The notes: generated from the sequence alone by a model not told the origin. 16,020 bases of DNA from Planctomycetia bacterium (GCA_009926295.1 RFPF01000046.1:1-16020); one strand, 5' to 3'. Positions 1 to 8,092 are shown, numbered from the stretch's first letter. Numbers and translations: made by a program.

Positions 1-2
1 CG

Positions 3-137
3 GTGGCGGCCTGTATGGTGACCTGGTTTACCTTCCTGCCTTCGTTTATCTTCATCCTGGCGGGAGGACCGTTGGTGGAGTGCACCCACGGTGACATCAA
101 GTTCACCGCGCCATTGACGGCGATCACGGCGGCGGTG
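3..137 (+). pseudogene. Fragment of chromate transporter (ChrA) fused in frame to the downstream gene
   Basis: The translation contains TWFTFLPSFIFILAGGPLVE and, after a short loop, FTAPLTAITAAV. This matches the ChrA/Chromate_transp family pattern in which a Pro-Ser membrane segment is followed by a short loop and a Leu/Ala helix leading to VVGVIxNLA. Homology stops after ITAAV at about base 137, where ChrA would continue into further membrane segments. Instead the frame runs into EEVRDAAAPAPA. This may be only the visible tail of a longer chrA portion upstream of the window. Whether it is expressed as part of the fusion cannot be seen here. Confidence 0.6.
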
Positions 138-926
138 GAGGAGGTGCGAGACGCGGCGGCCCCGGCTCCCGCGACGCTGCCGACACCCCCACCGGCGCTC
201 GAGCCCGTCCCCCTGTCCCGCAGGCTGTTCGGCGGGTGGTTGCCCATGGGCAGCGGCGTGCTGGAGGCGACGCGGCCGGCGGCCGTGGCCGTCTCCCAAG
301 GAGCGGCTGCGACCGATGAACTCGCCGACATCGACCTCGCCCTGTCGCTCGCCGTCACGGGTCCGCCGGAGCAGATGAATCTCGCCGCGATCCGCGAGCG
401 ACTGCGGCTCGCCGCCGCCCGGACGACGGTACAGGCCGACCGGCTGCGGGCCGAGGCGATCGACGCGAGGCTGACGCGGTTCGAGGCGATCGAGGCAAGG
501 CAGCGGGCGCTTGCGACCACCACCCCGGCCGACGCGTCGCCGCTGCGGCTGGGGAGCATGTGGTCGAGCCTCTCTGCTATCGGGACGCGTCCCGTTCGGC
601 CCGGAGTGCTGCCCGGCGGCGGGCCCGCCGACGGCCAGCCGACGTGGACGCCGCCCACCACCCTGGAGACGACCGGGCGGCTGGCGACCGTGGTGTCGCG
701 ACGCCCCGATGCGCCGCGCTGGGCGATCGTCGACGAGCAGAACACCGTCCTCGTTTTCGTCACCCCGCAGGCGGGGCTCAATCTGGCTCCGCTCGTCGGC
801 CAGCAGGTGTCGGTGCGCGGGACCCAGGGCTACATGCCCGAGTACAAGCGGCCCTATCTCGTCGCCTCCGAGGCGCGGCCGCGGGTGGCCGCCATGCCTG
901 CGGCGGACGGCGAATTGACGCGGTGA
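3..926 (+). CDS. Chimeric ORF: ChrA-like fragment joined to planctomycete C-terminal domain (5' partial)
   Basis: The reading frame is open from the window edge, so the true start is probably upstream; 307 residues are visible. Residues 1-45 look like a piece of the chromate transporter ChrA (motifs TWFTFLPSFIFIL, then FTAPLTAITAAV). From about residue 46 the sequence changes to a Pro/Ala-rich linker. A helical, charged section follows at about 105-170 (LADIDLALSLAV, then Arg/Glu/Ala-rich). The end, at about 224-293, is a small beta-rich domain with SRRPDAPRWAIVDE, FVTPQAGLNL, VRGTQGYMPEYKRPYLV and SEARP. I know this last domain from secreted SH3-like proteins of Pirellulales, where a signal peptide and SH3-type domain normally precede it. 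Here that front part is replaced by the ChrA-like piece. The stop is a TGA at 924, 10 bp from the convergent neighbour. Function is unknown, and an assembly or recombination chimera is possible. Confidence 0.6.
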   Translation: MAACMVTWFTFLPSFIFILAGGPLVECTHGDIKFTAPLTAITAAVEEVRDAAAPAPATLPTPPPALEPVPLSRRLFGGWLPMGSGVLEATRPAAVAVSQGAAATDELADIDLALSLAVTGPPEQMNLAAIRERLRLAAARTTVQADRLRAEAIDARLTRFEAIEARQRALATTTPADASPLRLGSMWSSLSAIGTRPVRPGVLPGGGPADGQPTWTPPTTLETTGRLATVVSRRPDAPRWAIVDEQNTVLVFVTPQAGLNLAPLVGQQVSVRGTQGYMPEYKRPYLVASEARPRVAAMPAADGELTR

Positions 927-936
927 TCCTCCGCTT

Positions 937-1878
937 TCAGCGTGCCGCCTCGAGATCCTCGGCGGGCAGCCAGCGGGCTGCCAGTTCCGCGTGAACGGCG
1001 TCCGGGTCGTCGCCGGGCCGGGCTGCATGGCCGGCCGCTCGGACGATGCCGGCGAGTACAGCCCGATCCGCGGGATCGGTCCGTGCGAGCCGCTCCGTGA
1101 GCCGCACGACGCCGGCTGGGTTCCGTGCCGCGGCTGCCGAGAGCGATTCCATGAAGACGCACACTTCCCCGAGGTTCATGGCGGCGGAGCGGACGATGAG
1201 CGGCTGCAGCGAACGGGTGACGAGTTCGAGCCCCATGCCGTCGACGTCGAGAAAGGCGTCGATCTGCACCGTCTGTCGATCGTTTCCGTCGGCTCCGGGC
1301 GGATCCGGGTGATGCCGGACCAGGAGCACGCAGCTGCCGGTGAGCGGCTTGGGTGCGAGAGCCCCGGAGTAGCCACCGCGGCCTTGGAACACCAGCACTC
1401 CACCCGCGCCCCGCCGTTCTCGATGCGCCAACCGCAGGGCGCCGACGGTGCCGTAACCGTCGGAGAGCCGCCACTGTTCCGGCCCGGCTGGATCGAGCGT
1501 GAGCCGGCTGATGCCGAGCACCCGCCAGACGTCGACGATCGCCTCGGGATGTGCCAGGGCGAATTCGAGCAGGGCGGTGTCGCAGGGAAAGTTCTGGATC
1601 GGCAGCCGCCGGTAGAGTGTCGTGGAACGCAGCGTTTTCTCCACACCCTTGCGGGCCGCGACCGGCATTCGCTCGAGCGGAATCGCGTCGATGGCCTGCC
1701 GCCGCGCCTCCCGAGACGAAGAGCCGCCATCGTCCCAGTTGATCGCGGCGATCGCAGTGGTCGCGCTGCCCGTGAATCCCGGCATCGCCGGCCGCTCGGC
1801 CGCCCGCTCCGCCGACAGCCCGGACACGGCGAGGCTCGCCGCCAGGCACGTCAACAATCCAGTCCGTACGCCAGCCAT
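937..1878 (-). CDS. Secreted planctomycete hypothetical protein (LPIQNFPCD family)
   Basis: This 313-residue protein starts with a Sec-type signal peptide (residues 1 to about 23: MAGVR, a Leu/Ala-rich core, then small residues before AER). The mature part has a conserved block YRRLPIQNFPCDTALLEFALAHPE at about 90-115, followed by VDVWRVLGISRLTL. A beta-rich middle follows, with GYGTVGAL, GGYSGALAPKPLTGSCVLLVRH and the QIDAFLDVDGMGLELVTRSLQPL segment, then a helical end. I have seen this arrangement in planctomycete secreted proteins without a known function. The ATG at 1878 is preceded on the coding strand by a G-rich stretch (GGGGGG) that could act as ribosome binding site. It converges on the upstream chimeric ORF with a 10-bp gap and diverges from the MMPL transporter. 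No enzyme motif is recognised. Confidence 0.8.
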   Translation of the reverse strand: MAGVRTGLLTCLAASLAVSGLSAERAAERPAMPGFTGSATTAIAAINWDDGGSSSREARRQAIDAIPLERMPVAARKGVEKTLRSTTLYRRLPIQNFPCDTALLEFALAHPEAIVDVWRVLGISRLTLDPAGPEQWRLSDGYGTVGALRLAHRERRGAGGVLVFQGRGGYSGALAPKPLTGSCVLLVRHHPDPPGADGNDRQTVQIDAFLDVDGMGLELVTRSLQPLIVRSAAMNLGEVCVFMESLSAAAARNPAGVVRLTERLARTDPADRAVLAGIVRAAGHAARPGDDPDAVHAELAARWLPAEDLEAAR

Positions 1879-2119
1879 TGATCGCCCCCCAAAACCCCGT
1901 GGCCCGACGCGAGTCGAGCCCCGAACCCCACCGCGAGACTTTTCGGCCTCCCGGAGGTTCGCGGAACAGTCAATTCGCAGTTGCGCGGAACGCGGGTCGC
2001 GGCCGACGATTGCCCAGCCTGCCTCGCTTGCCGGAGTCTCTGGAAGCGGGCGTTGGCCCGGTTGCGCGGTTTCCCTACGATCGCCCGCCCCGCGCCGTCA
2101 TCAGAAGGAACCGACATCG
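1879..2119. other. Divergent intergenic region between secreted protein and MMPL transporter
   Basis: This 241-bp gap separates two divergently transcribed genes and so should hold both promoters. The frame of the MMPL gene stays open through it and further upstream, but the translation there is Arg/Pro-rich without domain character, so I treat it as non-coding. A candidate promoter facing the transporter is listed separately; I could not pick a convincing promoter for the minus-strand gene. Confidence 0.6.
2053..2081 (+). promoter_or_regulatory. Candidate sigma-70-type promoter for the MMPL transporter
   Basis: TTGGCC at 2053-2058 and TACGAT at 2076-2081 are separated by 17 bp. Each hexamer matches its consensus at four of six positions. 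Transcription would start near 2088, giving a leader of about 32 bases that includes the GAAGGA ribosome binding site. The match is modest in GC-rich DNA, so this is a suggestion only. Confidence 0.35.
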
Positions 2120-4852
2120 ATGCCGCCGAGCGCCGAACCCGATCCCGCGCCTCCCGTCGCGGCGGGTGAGCCAACGCCGGAGTCCGGGCCCTCCAGCCTC
2201 CTCGCCCGCCTCCTCGTCGCCTGGACGCGGGTCTGCCTGCGTGCCGGGGTGGCGGTCGTGCTCGCGGCGGTGGTTTCGGCGGTCGCGGCGGGCGTCTACA
2301 CCGCTCAGGTGCTCGGCTACAAGGTGAATCGCACCGACCTCCTCGACCCAAAGAGCGACTACAACAAGCTGTGGATCGACTACATCTCCGAGTTCGGCGA
2401 GGACGACGACGCCGTCGTCGTGGTGGAGGGCCCGTCGCGGGCGGCGGTGATCAGGGCTTTGGAGGAGGTCTCGGCCGCGGTCGGCCGCGAGCAGCGACTC
2501 TTCCACTCGGTGCTTCACGAGGTCGATCTTTCCAAGATTCGGGCCAAGGGGCTGCACTATCTTTCCCCGGCCGACCTGCAGCGGATCGAGGGCTTCATCG
2601 AGCGCACGCGGCCGATCCTCGACGGCGGCTGGTCGCAGTTGACGGTGGCGACGATGGTCGGCGCTCTCGCCGGCCAGATGGTGGCCGGTTCGAACCACAC
2701 CCGGGCCGACGGCGAGAATCCCGCCGCCGCGCTCGAACGCTACAGCGAAAGCCTCGTCGCCGGGCTCGAGGCGACGTCGCGGCCGGGGCTGTCGGGCATC
2801 GGCGATTACGTCTCCCCGTGGCCGGGCATGCCCGAATCGCTCTCCACGCTCCGCGATTTGGCGAGCGAGCACCTGCTGGCCAAGGATGGGAGGCTGGGAT
2901 TCGTCCTTCTCCGGCTGAAGAAGTCGGAGGGCGGCTTCGCGGGGGCGTCGGCCGCGACCGACGAGTTGCGCCGCCTGATCGAGGCCGTGGGCCGGAGTCA
3001 TCCGGACTGCACGATCGGGCTGACGGGGCTGCCCGTCATGGAAGACGACGAGATGCGGGCCAGCCAGCAGTCGATGGTGTGGGCGAGCGGCCTGTCGCTG
3101 GCCGCGGTCGTGCTCGTGATCATCGCCGGCTTCGGAGGCGTCCGGCACGCGCTCATGGCCAACGGCGTGCTCGTGATCGGCATGGCGTGGGCCTTCGCCT
3201 GGGCGACCGCGAGCGTCGGCCACCTCAACATCCTCAGCGTGACCTTCACGGTCACGATGATCGGCGTCGGCATCGACTATGGAACCTACTACGTCGGCCG
3301 CTACCTCGAGCTCCGTCGGCGCGGCCTCGACTGCGACGCCGCACTCGTGGAGGCGAGCGCATCGGTCGGGCCGGGGATCCTCACGGGGGCCATCACCACC
3401 GCCGTCGCCTTCTTCGCGGCCGCACTGACGAGTTTCGTCGGCGTCGCGGAGCTCGGGCTCATCGCCGGCGGCGGCATCCTCCTCTGCTGTGCCGCCGAAC
3501 TGCTCGTGCTGCCGGCGGTCGTGGCGCTCGTCGATCGCGGCCCGTTGGGCCGCCGCATCCCGGTTCCCGTCCCCGTGCACTCCTGGCTCGCTCCGATCTT
3601 CCGGCATCCGCGATTCGTGGCCCTCGCCGCGATGGCCGGCACGATGGCGCTGGCCTCGGGCCTTCACGACCTCGGCTACGACCACAACCTGCTCAACATG
3701 CAGCCCGAGGGGCTCGAGAGCGTGGAGATAGAGAAAAAACTCCTCGCCGAGTGCGACCAGAGCGTGTGGTACGCCCTGTCGATCGCCGACTCGCGCGAGG
3801 AGCTCCTCGACCGCAAGGAGCGGCTCACGGCGCTTGCGAGCGTGGAGCGCGTCGATGAGATCGCGTCACTGCTGCCCGTCGACGAGGATCTCAAGCGGCC
3901 GCTCATCGAACGGATCCGTACGCGGTTGGCCGCTTTGCCCGAGCGGCCGCCCGAGATTCCACCCGACCGGCTCGACGCGCTCGGCGAGACGCTTGCGTGG
4001 GCCCAGATCGAGGCGTCGAAGCGGCCGGAGGCGTTGCGGACGGCATGGCATCTCGAGCGTGCCCGCGACGCCCTGCGTCGTCTCGGCCCCGAGGAATGCG
4101 CCCGGGCCCTCGCCACGTTCCAGCAGCGATCTGCAGGCGAACTGCTCAGCCGCCTCCACGCCCTCGCCGGCGTCGCCGACCCGGAGCCGCCATCGCTCAC
4201 CGACCTGCCGCCGAGCCTCGTGGAACGGTTCGTGGGCCAGAGCGGCAAGCACCTGCTCAAAATCTACGGCCGGGGCGACATCTGGAACTTCCGGGCGCTG
4301 GAGACGTTCGTGCAGGATGTGCGGAGCGTCGATCGGCGGGCCACGGGCAATCCGCTCCAGGCCTACGAGGCGTCGCTGGAAATGAAGAAGAGCTACGAAC
4401 AGGCGGCGCTCTACGCGCTGGTGGTGATCCTCGCGGTCCTCTGGCTCGACTTCCGCAGCATCCCACATTCGATCCTCGCGGCTCTGCCGCTGGCCCTCGG
4501 CATGGCCCAGACGCTCGGACTCATGGGCCTCCTCGGGATCGAGCTCAACCCTGCCAACCTGATCGGCATCCCGCTCATCCTCGGCATCGCCGTGGACTAC
4601 GGAGTGCACATCGTGCACGACTTCCTCGAGCGGCCCGGCCCGTACGCGATCAGCCCGTCGACCGCGAACTCGGTGCTCGTCGACGCGCTCACGACGATCC
4701 TCGGCTTCGGAGCGCTCATGGTGGCGAGCCACAAGGGGCTCGAGAGCCTCGGACGCGTGCTCACGCTCGGGGTCACGACGTGCACGGTCACGTCGCTGGT
4801 GTTCCTGCCGGCGCTGCTGGCGTTGCTCCGGCCGCGGGCGGAAAGGTGCTGA
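2120..4852 (+). CDS. MMPL/RND-superfamily transporter (HpnN-like)
   Basis: This 910-residue inner-membrane protein has the duplicated RND layout. After a Pro-rich cytoplasmic start comes TM1 (about 28-52), then a large periplasmic domain (about 53-318), and a five-helix block (about 322-472) with the motif GVGIDYGTYYVGRYLE (Asp386). A further helix lies at about 500-516, followed by a second periplasmic domain (about 517-760). A final five-helix block (about 763-903) carries GIAVDYGVHIVHDFLE (Asp826). These Asp-containing repeats are typical of MMPL proteins, which move lipids or hydrophobic molecules using the proton gradient. Length and motifs resemble the hopanoid-associated HpnN group, but no hopanoid genes are nearby, so the substrate is unknown. 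The ATG at 2120 is chosen because GAAGGA lies just upstream; the frame is open further upstream but without plausible protein sequence. The next gene follows after 65 bp on the same strand. Confidence 0.9.
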   Translation: MPPSAEPDPAPPVAAGEPTPESGPSSLLARLLVAWTRVCLRAGVAVVLAAVVSAVAAGVYTAQVLGYKVNRTDLLDPKSDYNKLWIDYISEFGEDDDAVVVVEGPSRAAVIRALEEVSAAVGREQRLFHSVLHEVDLSKIRAKGLHYLSPADLQRIEGFIERTRPILDGGWSQLTVATMVGALAGQMVAGSNHTRADGENPAAALERYSESLVAGLEATSRPGLSGIGDYVSPWPGMPESLSTLRDLASEHLLAKDGRLGFVLLRLKKSEGGFAGASAATDELRRLIEAVGRSHPDCTIGLTGLPVMEDDEMRASQQSMVWASGLSLAAVVLVIIAGFGGVRHALMANGVLVIGMAWAFAWATASVGHLNILSVTFTVTMIGVGIDYGTYYVGRYLELRRRGLDCDAALVEASASVGPGILTGAITTAVAFFAAALTSFVGVAELGLIAGGGILLCCAAELLVLPAVVALVDRGPLGRRIPVPVPVHSWLAPIFRHPRFVALAAMAGTMALASGLHDLGYDHNLLNMQPEGLESVEIEKKLLAECDQSVWYALSIADSREELLDRKERLTALASVERVDEIASLLPVDEDLKRPLIERIRTRLAALPERPPEIPPDRLDALGETLAWAQIEASKRPEALRTAWHLERARDALRRLGPEECARALATFQQRSAGELLSRLHALAGVADPEPPSLTDLPPSLVERFVGQSGKHLLKIYGRGDIWNFRALETFVQDVRSVDRRATGNPLQAYEASLEMKKSYEQAALYALVVILAVLWLDFRSIPHSILAALPLALGMAQTLGLMGLLGIELNPANLIGIPLILGIAVDYGVHIVHDFLERPGPYAISPSTANSVLVDALTTILGFGALMVASHKGLESLGRVLTLGVTTCTVTSLVFLPALLALLRPRAERC

Positions 4853-4917
4853 AACAGGGCTTGTGCCCCCCGGGTGGCGCGCGGTACGTCCCCCATCCCC
4901 GCACACCCGGAGCCGCC

Positions 4918-5547
4918 ATGCGCATCATCCTCGCCGCGATCTCGCTCATACCGTGCCTCGCCGCCAGTGCCGCGGCCCAGCCCGCCGAGCGGGTCGTGAA
5001 CATCGCGATGGAGGACCAGTTCAAGAATCGGCACGAGACCGCCACGATGCGGGGCGACGTGGTCGTGCTCGTCTACGCGGAGCGCAAGGGGGGTGAGATC
5101 TCGCAGGAACTCGGCCGCCGGCTCCACGTTCATTTCCACCCCACCGCCGCCACGGTTTCGGCGTCGGAGTGGGGCCGTCAGCCGGTCGTCGGCCCGCCCG
5201 GCTGGCCGGCCGGCATCCGCGTGCCCGACGTGCGCGTGATCGCGGTCGCGAGCCTGCCGGAGATTCCCCGGGCCCTGCAGCCGGTGGCGCGGGCCCAACT
5301 GCGGAAGGAATCGCCCTTCGTGCCGGTCTGGCTCGACTTCGAGGGCCGCCTCGAACACGCCTACGGCATCGTGCCCGGGGCGCCGAACATCGTGCTCATC
5401 AACCCGCGTTGCGAGGTGCACGCCGTGCTCTCGGGCCGCGTCGACGAACTCAAGATGCGGGAACTCGTGACCACGATCGACCAACTCCGCCTCCAAGCGC
5501 GCCCCGACCAACGCACCGCCGCCGTCCCCACGGGCCTCGCTCGGTAG
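4918..5547 (+). CDS. Secreted thioredoxin-fold-like protein lacking CXXC
   Basis: The protein is 209 residues with a signal peptide (1-20, cleavage likely after SAAA before QPAERV). The mature protein resembles the AhpC/TSA/thioredoxin-like fold: an early FKNRHETATMRGD segment like the DxxG strand-turn of peroxiredoxins, then the core strand VVVLVYAERKG (49-58). Later come VPVWLDFEGRLEHAYGI (136-151) and GAPNIVLINPR (154-164), where Pro156 sits like the cis-proline of thioredoxin folds. The position that holds the active cysteine in peroxiredoxins is occupied by Lys/Gly, and the only cysteine in the mature chain is Cys165. A classic redox role is therefore doubtful; a binding or structural role is possible. 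GGAG lies 6 bases before the ATG. It is co-directional with the MMPL gene after 65 bp and may share its transcript. The C-terminal tail is low-complexity. Confidence 0.75.
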   Translation: MRIILAAISLIPCLAASAAAQPAERVVNIAMEDQFKNRHETATMRGDVVVLVYAERKGGEISQELGRRLHVHFHPTAATVSASEWGRQPVVGPPGWPAGIRVPDVRVIAVASLPEIPRALQPVARAQLRKESPFVPVWLDFEGRLEHAYGIVPGAPNIVLINPRCEVHAVLSGRVDELKMRELVTTIDQLRLQARPDQRTAAVPTGLAR

Positions 5548-5863
5548 CTTGTCCTGAGGTGTCTTGAGGAGCGCCGGCTCGGGGTTACCCCGTACCGTCT
5601 CGCCGGACGTTCGCCTCCGCCCTCCAGGCTCCGGCTCACTCGGATTTGCCTGCGCTGCGCTATCCATGGCTCCGCTGGTCAAATACGCCGTCTCGACGGT
5701 AGTGGCAACCCCGAGCCTCCCCAACTCGTAGGCGCCGGGAGGTTCCGGCGGAGACGGTCGGTGCGATGCGCAAGAGCCGACGGGCAGATACGCGGCTTAC
5801 ACCAAGCGCACCATCACAGTTGAGAAGGGACTGGCGATCGCCCTCGGCGACGGAGCCCGCGAT
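5548..5863. other. Convergent intergenic region containing foldback repeat copy A
   Basis: This gap of 316 bp lies between two genes that point toward each other. Its first half is occupied by repeat copy A (listed separately). The remainder, 5721-5863, shows only a small GC hairpin: CGCCGG at 5733-5738 pairs with CCGGCG at 5745-5750 across a 6-base loop. It has no T-tract, so it is a weak terminator candidate. I see no gene or RNA in the rest. Confidence 0.6.
5574..5720 (+). repeat. Foldback (palindromic) repeat element, copy A
   Basis: This is one of three related ~145-bp elements in the window. It starts CCGGCTCGGGG and ends GAGCCTCC. The 14-base arm at 5576-5589 pairs with 5704-5717 with one mismatch. 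The left arm also contains a tight hairpin CGGGG-TTA-CCCCG at 5580-5592. Blocks shared with the other copies are TCGCCGGACGTTC at 5600-5612, CTCACTC at 5635-5641 and TCCATGGCT at 5663-5671, at nearly constant spacing. No protein is likely to be encoded. It resembles REP/MITE-type non-autonomous repeats in size and foldback ends, but I cannot assign it to a named family. Confidence 0.8.
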
Positions 5864-6769
5864 TTACGAGCGCGAGCGCTCCTTGAGCCGGCGGCTGGCC
5901 TGTGTGAGCGTGTCGCGCTCCGCGGGCGTGAGGCTCGACTCGCCCGAACGGCTGATCTTCTCGAGGATGCGGTCGACTTGCTCTTGCAGGTCGGCGTCGA
6001 GTCGCGAAACGTCGCGGGGTGCTGCGGGGGTGCGGGGAGACACGCGGAAGTCGTCGTCGGGGCGCACGACCCGCATGCGCCGCTTGCGGAATGCGGCGGC
6101 GAGATCGGCGAGGCCGCCCAGATGCCAGCCCTGCCAGGCGTAGAGGAGGCCGAAGATGGCGCCGGCCACGTGGGCGACATGGGCCACGTTGCCACCACCT
6201 GCCGCCGCGCCCTGCACGTCGGAGACGAAATACAGGATGCCGAGCGCCCACGCGGGGACCGGCAGCACGCCCCAGATGAGCACCGTCGTGCGGGGAAAGT
6301 TCCACACGAAGACGGCGAGCACCGCCATCACGGCCCCGCTGGCGCCCACGAGGGAGAAATCCGCAGCCTGCCGCGGGTGGCCCACCTGCACGCTCGCCAG
6401 CCACGCGATGCCGGCCAGCACGACGGCCGTGACGTAGAAGCGGAAGAACTCGGCCCGCCCCATGATCTCCTCGACCGCCCGGCCGAAGAAGAAGAGCGCG
6501 AGCATGTTGAAGACGAGGTGCCACGGGTTGTGGCTGTCGTGGACGAAGCCGTAGGTGACCAGTTCCCAGGCCTTGAGGAGGTGCTGCGGGAGATCCCCCT
6601 CGAGCGCGAGAAAGCGATTGACCGGCACCTCGCCCGAACCGAGGAGGTTCGCGACCCAGATCGCGACGTTCGTGACGATGATCGTGAGCACTCCCGTCCA
6701 TTCCTGGAGGAACGAATCGGACGGCTCGGAGCGGTAGTAGCCGCGGTCGGAAAATCCCATCTCGGGCAT
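5864..6769 (-). CDS. Rhomboid-family intramembrane serine protease
   Basis: This integral membrane protease cleaves transmembrane substrates within the bilayer. Of its 301 residues, the N-terminal ~25 are polar (GFSDRGYYRSEPSD) and the membrane helices lie at about 26-212. The rhomboid signatures are all present: His84 and Asn88 in HNPWHLVFNMLALFFFG, the nucleophile Ser144 in LVGASGAVMAVLA, and His200 in HVAHVAGAIFGLLY. A Lys/Arg-rich linker follows, then a soluble tail (about 250-301) with VDRILEKISRSGESSLTPAERDTLTQASRRLKER, a helical tail often seen after bacterial rhomboid cores. I chose the ATG at 6769 (MPEMGF); ATG 6760 (MGFSDRGYY) is nearly as likely, while the open frame upstream is Arg/Pro-rich and implausible. 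It is divergent from the oxidoreductase gene and convergent with the thioredoxin-like gene. Confidence 0.93.
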   Translation of the reverse strand: MPEMGFSDRGYYRSEPSDSFLQEWTGVLTIIVTNVAIWVANLLGSGEVPVNRFLALEGDLPQHLLKAWELVTYGFVHDSHNPWHLVFNMLALFFFGRAVEEIMGRAEFFRFYVTAVVLAGIAWLASVQVGHPRQAADFSLVGASGAVMAVLAVFVWNFPRTTVLIWGVLPVPAWALGILYFVSDVQGAAAGGGNVAHVAHVAGAIFGLLYAWQGWHLGGLADLAAAFRKRRMRVVRPDDDFRVSPRTPAAPRDVSRLDADLQEQVDRILEKISRSGESSLTPAERDTLTQASRRLKERSRS

Positions 6770-6895
6770 CGTAGGGCCGCGCGGGGGGTTGCGGCAACCT
6801 GCGCGAGCGGGCGGCGACCCTGGCTCGCCGCGCCGCATCTGCTAGGCTGCTCGGCCGGATTTCGGACGACGCCGGGGAAGCGCGAGGAACGAAGC

Positions 6896-8092
6896 ATGGC
6901 GACCAATGGAACGCTGGGACGGAAGCTGCGGATGGGGATCGTCGGGGGCGGGCAGGGATCGTTCATCGGCCGCGTCCACGTGACGGCGGCGGTGCTCGAC
7001 AACCGGGCCGAACTCGTGGCCGGCGCGTTTTCCAGCGATGCCGGCCGGTCCAAAGCCAGCGCCGCCGACTACGCCGTCGATCCCGCTCGGGCCTACGGCT
7101 CCTACGAGGAGATGTTCGCGAAGGAGAGGGCTCTCCCGGCGGACGAGCGGATCGACTTCGTGTCGGTCACCACCCCCAACCACATGCACTTCCCGGTGGC
7201 GAAGGCCGCGGTCGAGGCCGGATTCAACGTGGTCTGCGACAAGCCGCTCACGCTTACGCTCGCCGAGGCGGAGGCCCTCGCGGCGATCGTGCAGCAGGCT
7301 CCGGTCGTGTTCGCGGTGAGCCACAACTACACAGGCTACCCGCTCGTGCGGCAGGCGCGGGAGATGATCCTCGCGGGCGAACTGGGCGACATCCAGGCGA
7401 TCCGCGCCGAATACATCCAGGGCTGGTTGCGGACCAGGCTCGAGTCGGAAGGCCAGAAGCAGGCCGCGTGGCGGACCGATCCGACGAAGAGCGGCGCCGC
7501 CGGCTGCTTCGGCGACATCGGCACCCATGCCTACAACCTCGGTCGTTACATGACCGGTCTCCTGCCGGAGAAGATCAGCGCGAACCTCAAGATCTTCGAA
7601 CCGGCGCGTGCGCTCGACGACTACGGCCACGCCGTGATCCGCTACGCCAATGGCGCCCTCGGCACGGTGACGGCCTCGCAGATCAGCCACGGCCGCGAGA
7701 ACGACGTGCGGATCCAGGTCGACGGCACGCTGGCGAGCCTCGAATGGCACCAGGAGAACCCCAACCAGCTGTTCGTGCGGAAGAACGGCGAGCCCCACCG
7801 CATCTACACCCGCGACCCGAACGCTCCCTACATGAACGCCTCGGGCAAGGCGGCCTGCAGGCTGCCCTCGGGTCATCCCGAGGCGTTCTTCGAGGCGTTC
7901 GCCAACATCTATCGCGGTGCCTACGACGCGATGGAACTCGCCCTCGCCGGAAAGCCGTTCGAGCGGACGAACACGATCTATCCCAACATCCACGACGGCG
8001 TCGAGGGGATGTATTTCATCGAGCAGTCGGTGGCGTCGAGCAAGGCAGACGGCGCCTGGCTGCCCCTCCGGCATCCCTTGGCGCGCCACTGA
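6896..8092 (+). CDS. Gfo/Idh/MocA-family NAD(P)-dependent oxidoreductase
   Basis: The protein is 398 residues and cytoplasmic, with no signal peptide visible. The N-terminal Rossmann domain has GIVGGGQGSFIG (14-25), the nucleotide-binding strand-turn, followed by VTTPNHMHFPVAKAAVEAG (91-109) and the catalytic-lysine motif VVCDKPLT (112-119, Lys116), the counterpart of EKP. The C-terminal alpha/beta domain carries SGAAGCFGDIGTHAYNLGRYM (199-219) with Asp207 and His211, residues usually involved in catalysis in this family. Such enzymes oxidise or epimerise sugars, inositols and their acids, and planctomycetes have many; the substrate cannot be told here. GAGGA lies 8-12 bases before the ATG at 6896. 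The stop codon overlaps the start of the next gene (TGATG), implying translational coupling with the exonuclease. Confidence 0.93.
   Translation: MATNGTLGRKLRMGIVGGGQGSFIGRVHVTAAVLDNRAELVAGAFSSDAGRSKASAADYAVDPARAYGSYEEMFAKERALPADERIDFVSVTTPNHMHFPVAKAAVEAGFNVVCDKPLTLTLAEAEALAAIVQQAPVVFAVSHNYTGYPLVRQAREMILAGELGDIQAIRAEYIQGWLRTRLESEGQKQAAWRTDPTKSGAAGCFGDIGTHAYNLGRYMTGLLPEKISANLKIFEPARALDDYGHAVIRYANGALGTVTASQISHGRENDVRIQVDGTLASLEWHQENPNQLFVRKNGEPHRIYTRDPNAPYMNASGKAACRLPSGHPEAFFEAFANIYRGAYDAMELALAGKPFERTNTIYPNIHDGVEGMYFIEQSVASSKADGAWLPLRHPLARH

Noticed and set aside
1622..2119. A 166-residue N-terminal extension of the MMPL transporter
   Set aside because: The translation is Arg/Pro/Ser-rich, overlaps the opposite-strand secreted-protein gene, and a good ribosome binding site precedes the ATG at 2120.
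2075..4906. Long open frames antisense to the MMPL transporter (for example 2075-3685 and 3866-4906 on the minus strand)
   Set aside because: They are Arg/His/Asp-rich without domain patterns and overlap a well-supported transporter. GC-rich codon use leaves few stops in these frames.
5574..5720. Integron attC site
   Set aside because: The foldback element has GTT near the left end and AAC near the right, the reverse of the attC core arrangement. There is no integrase or gene cassette array, and the copies share long internal sequence unlike attC sites.
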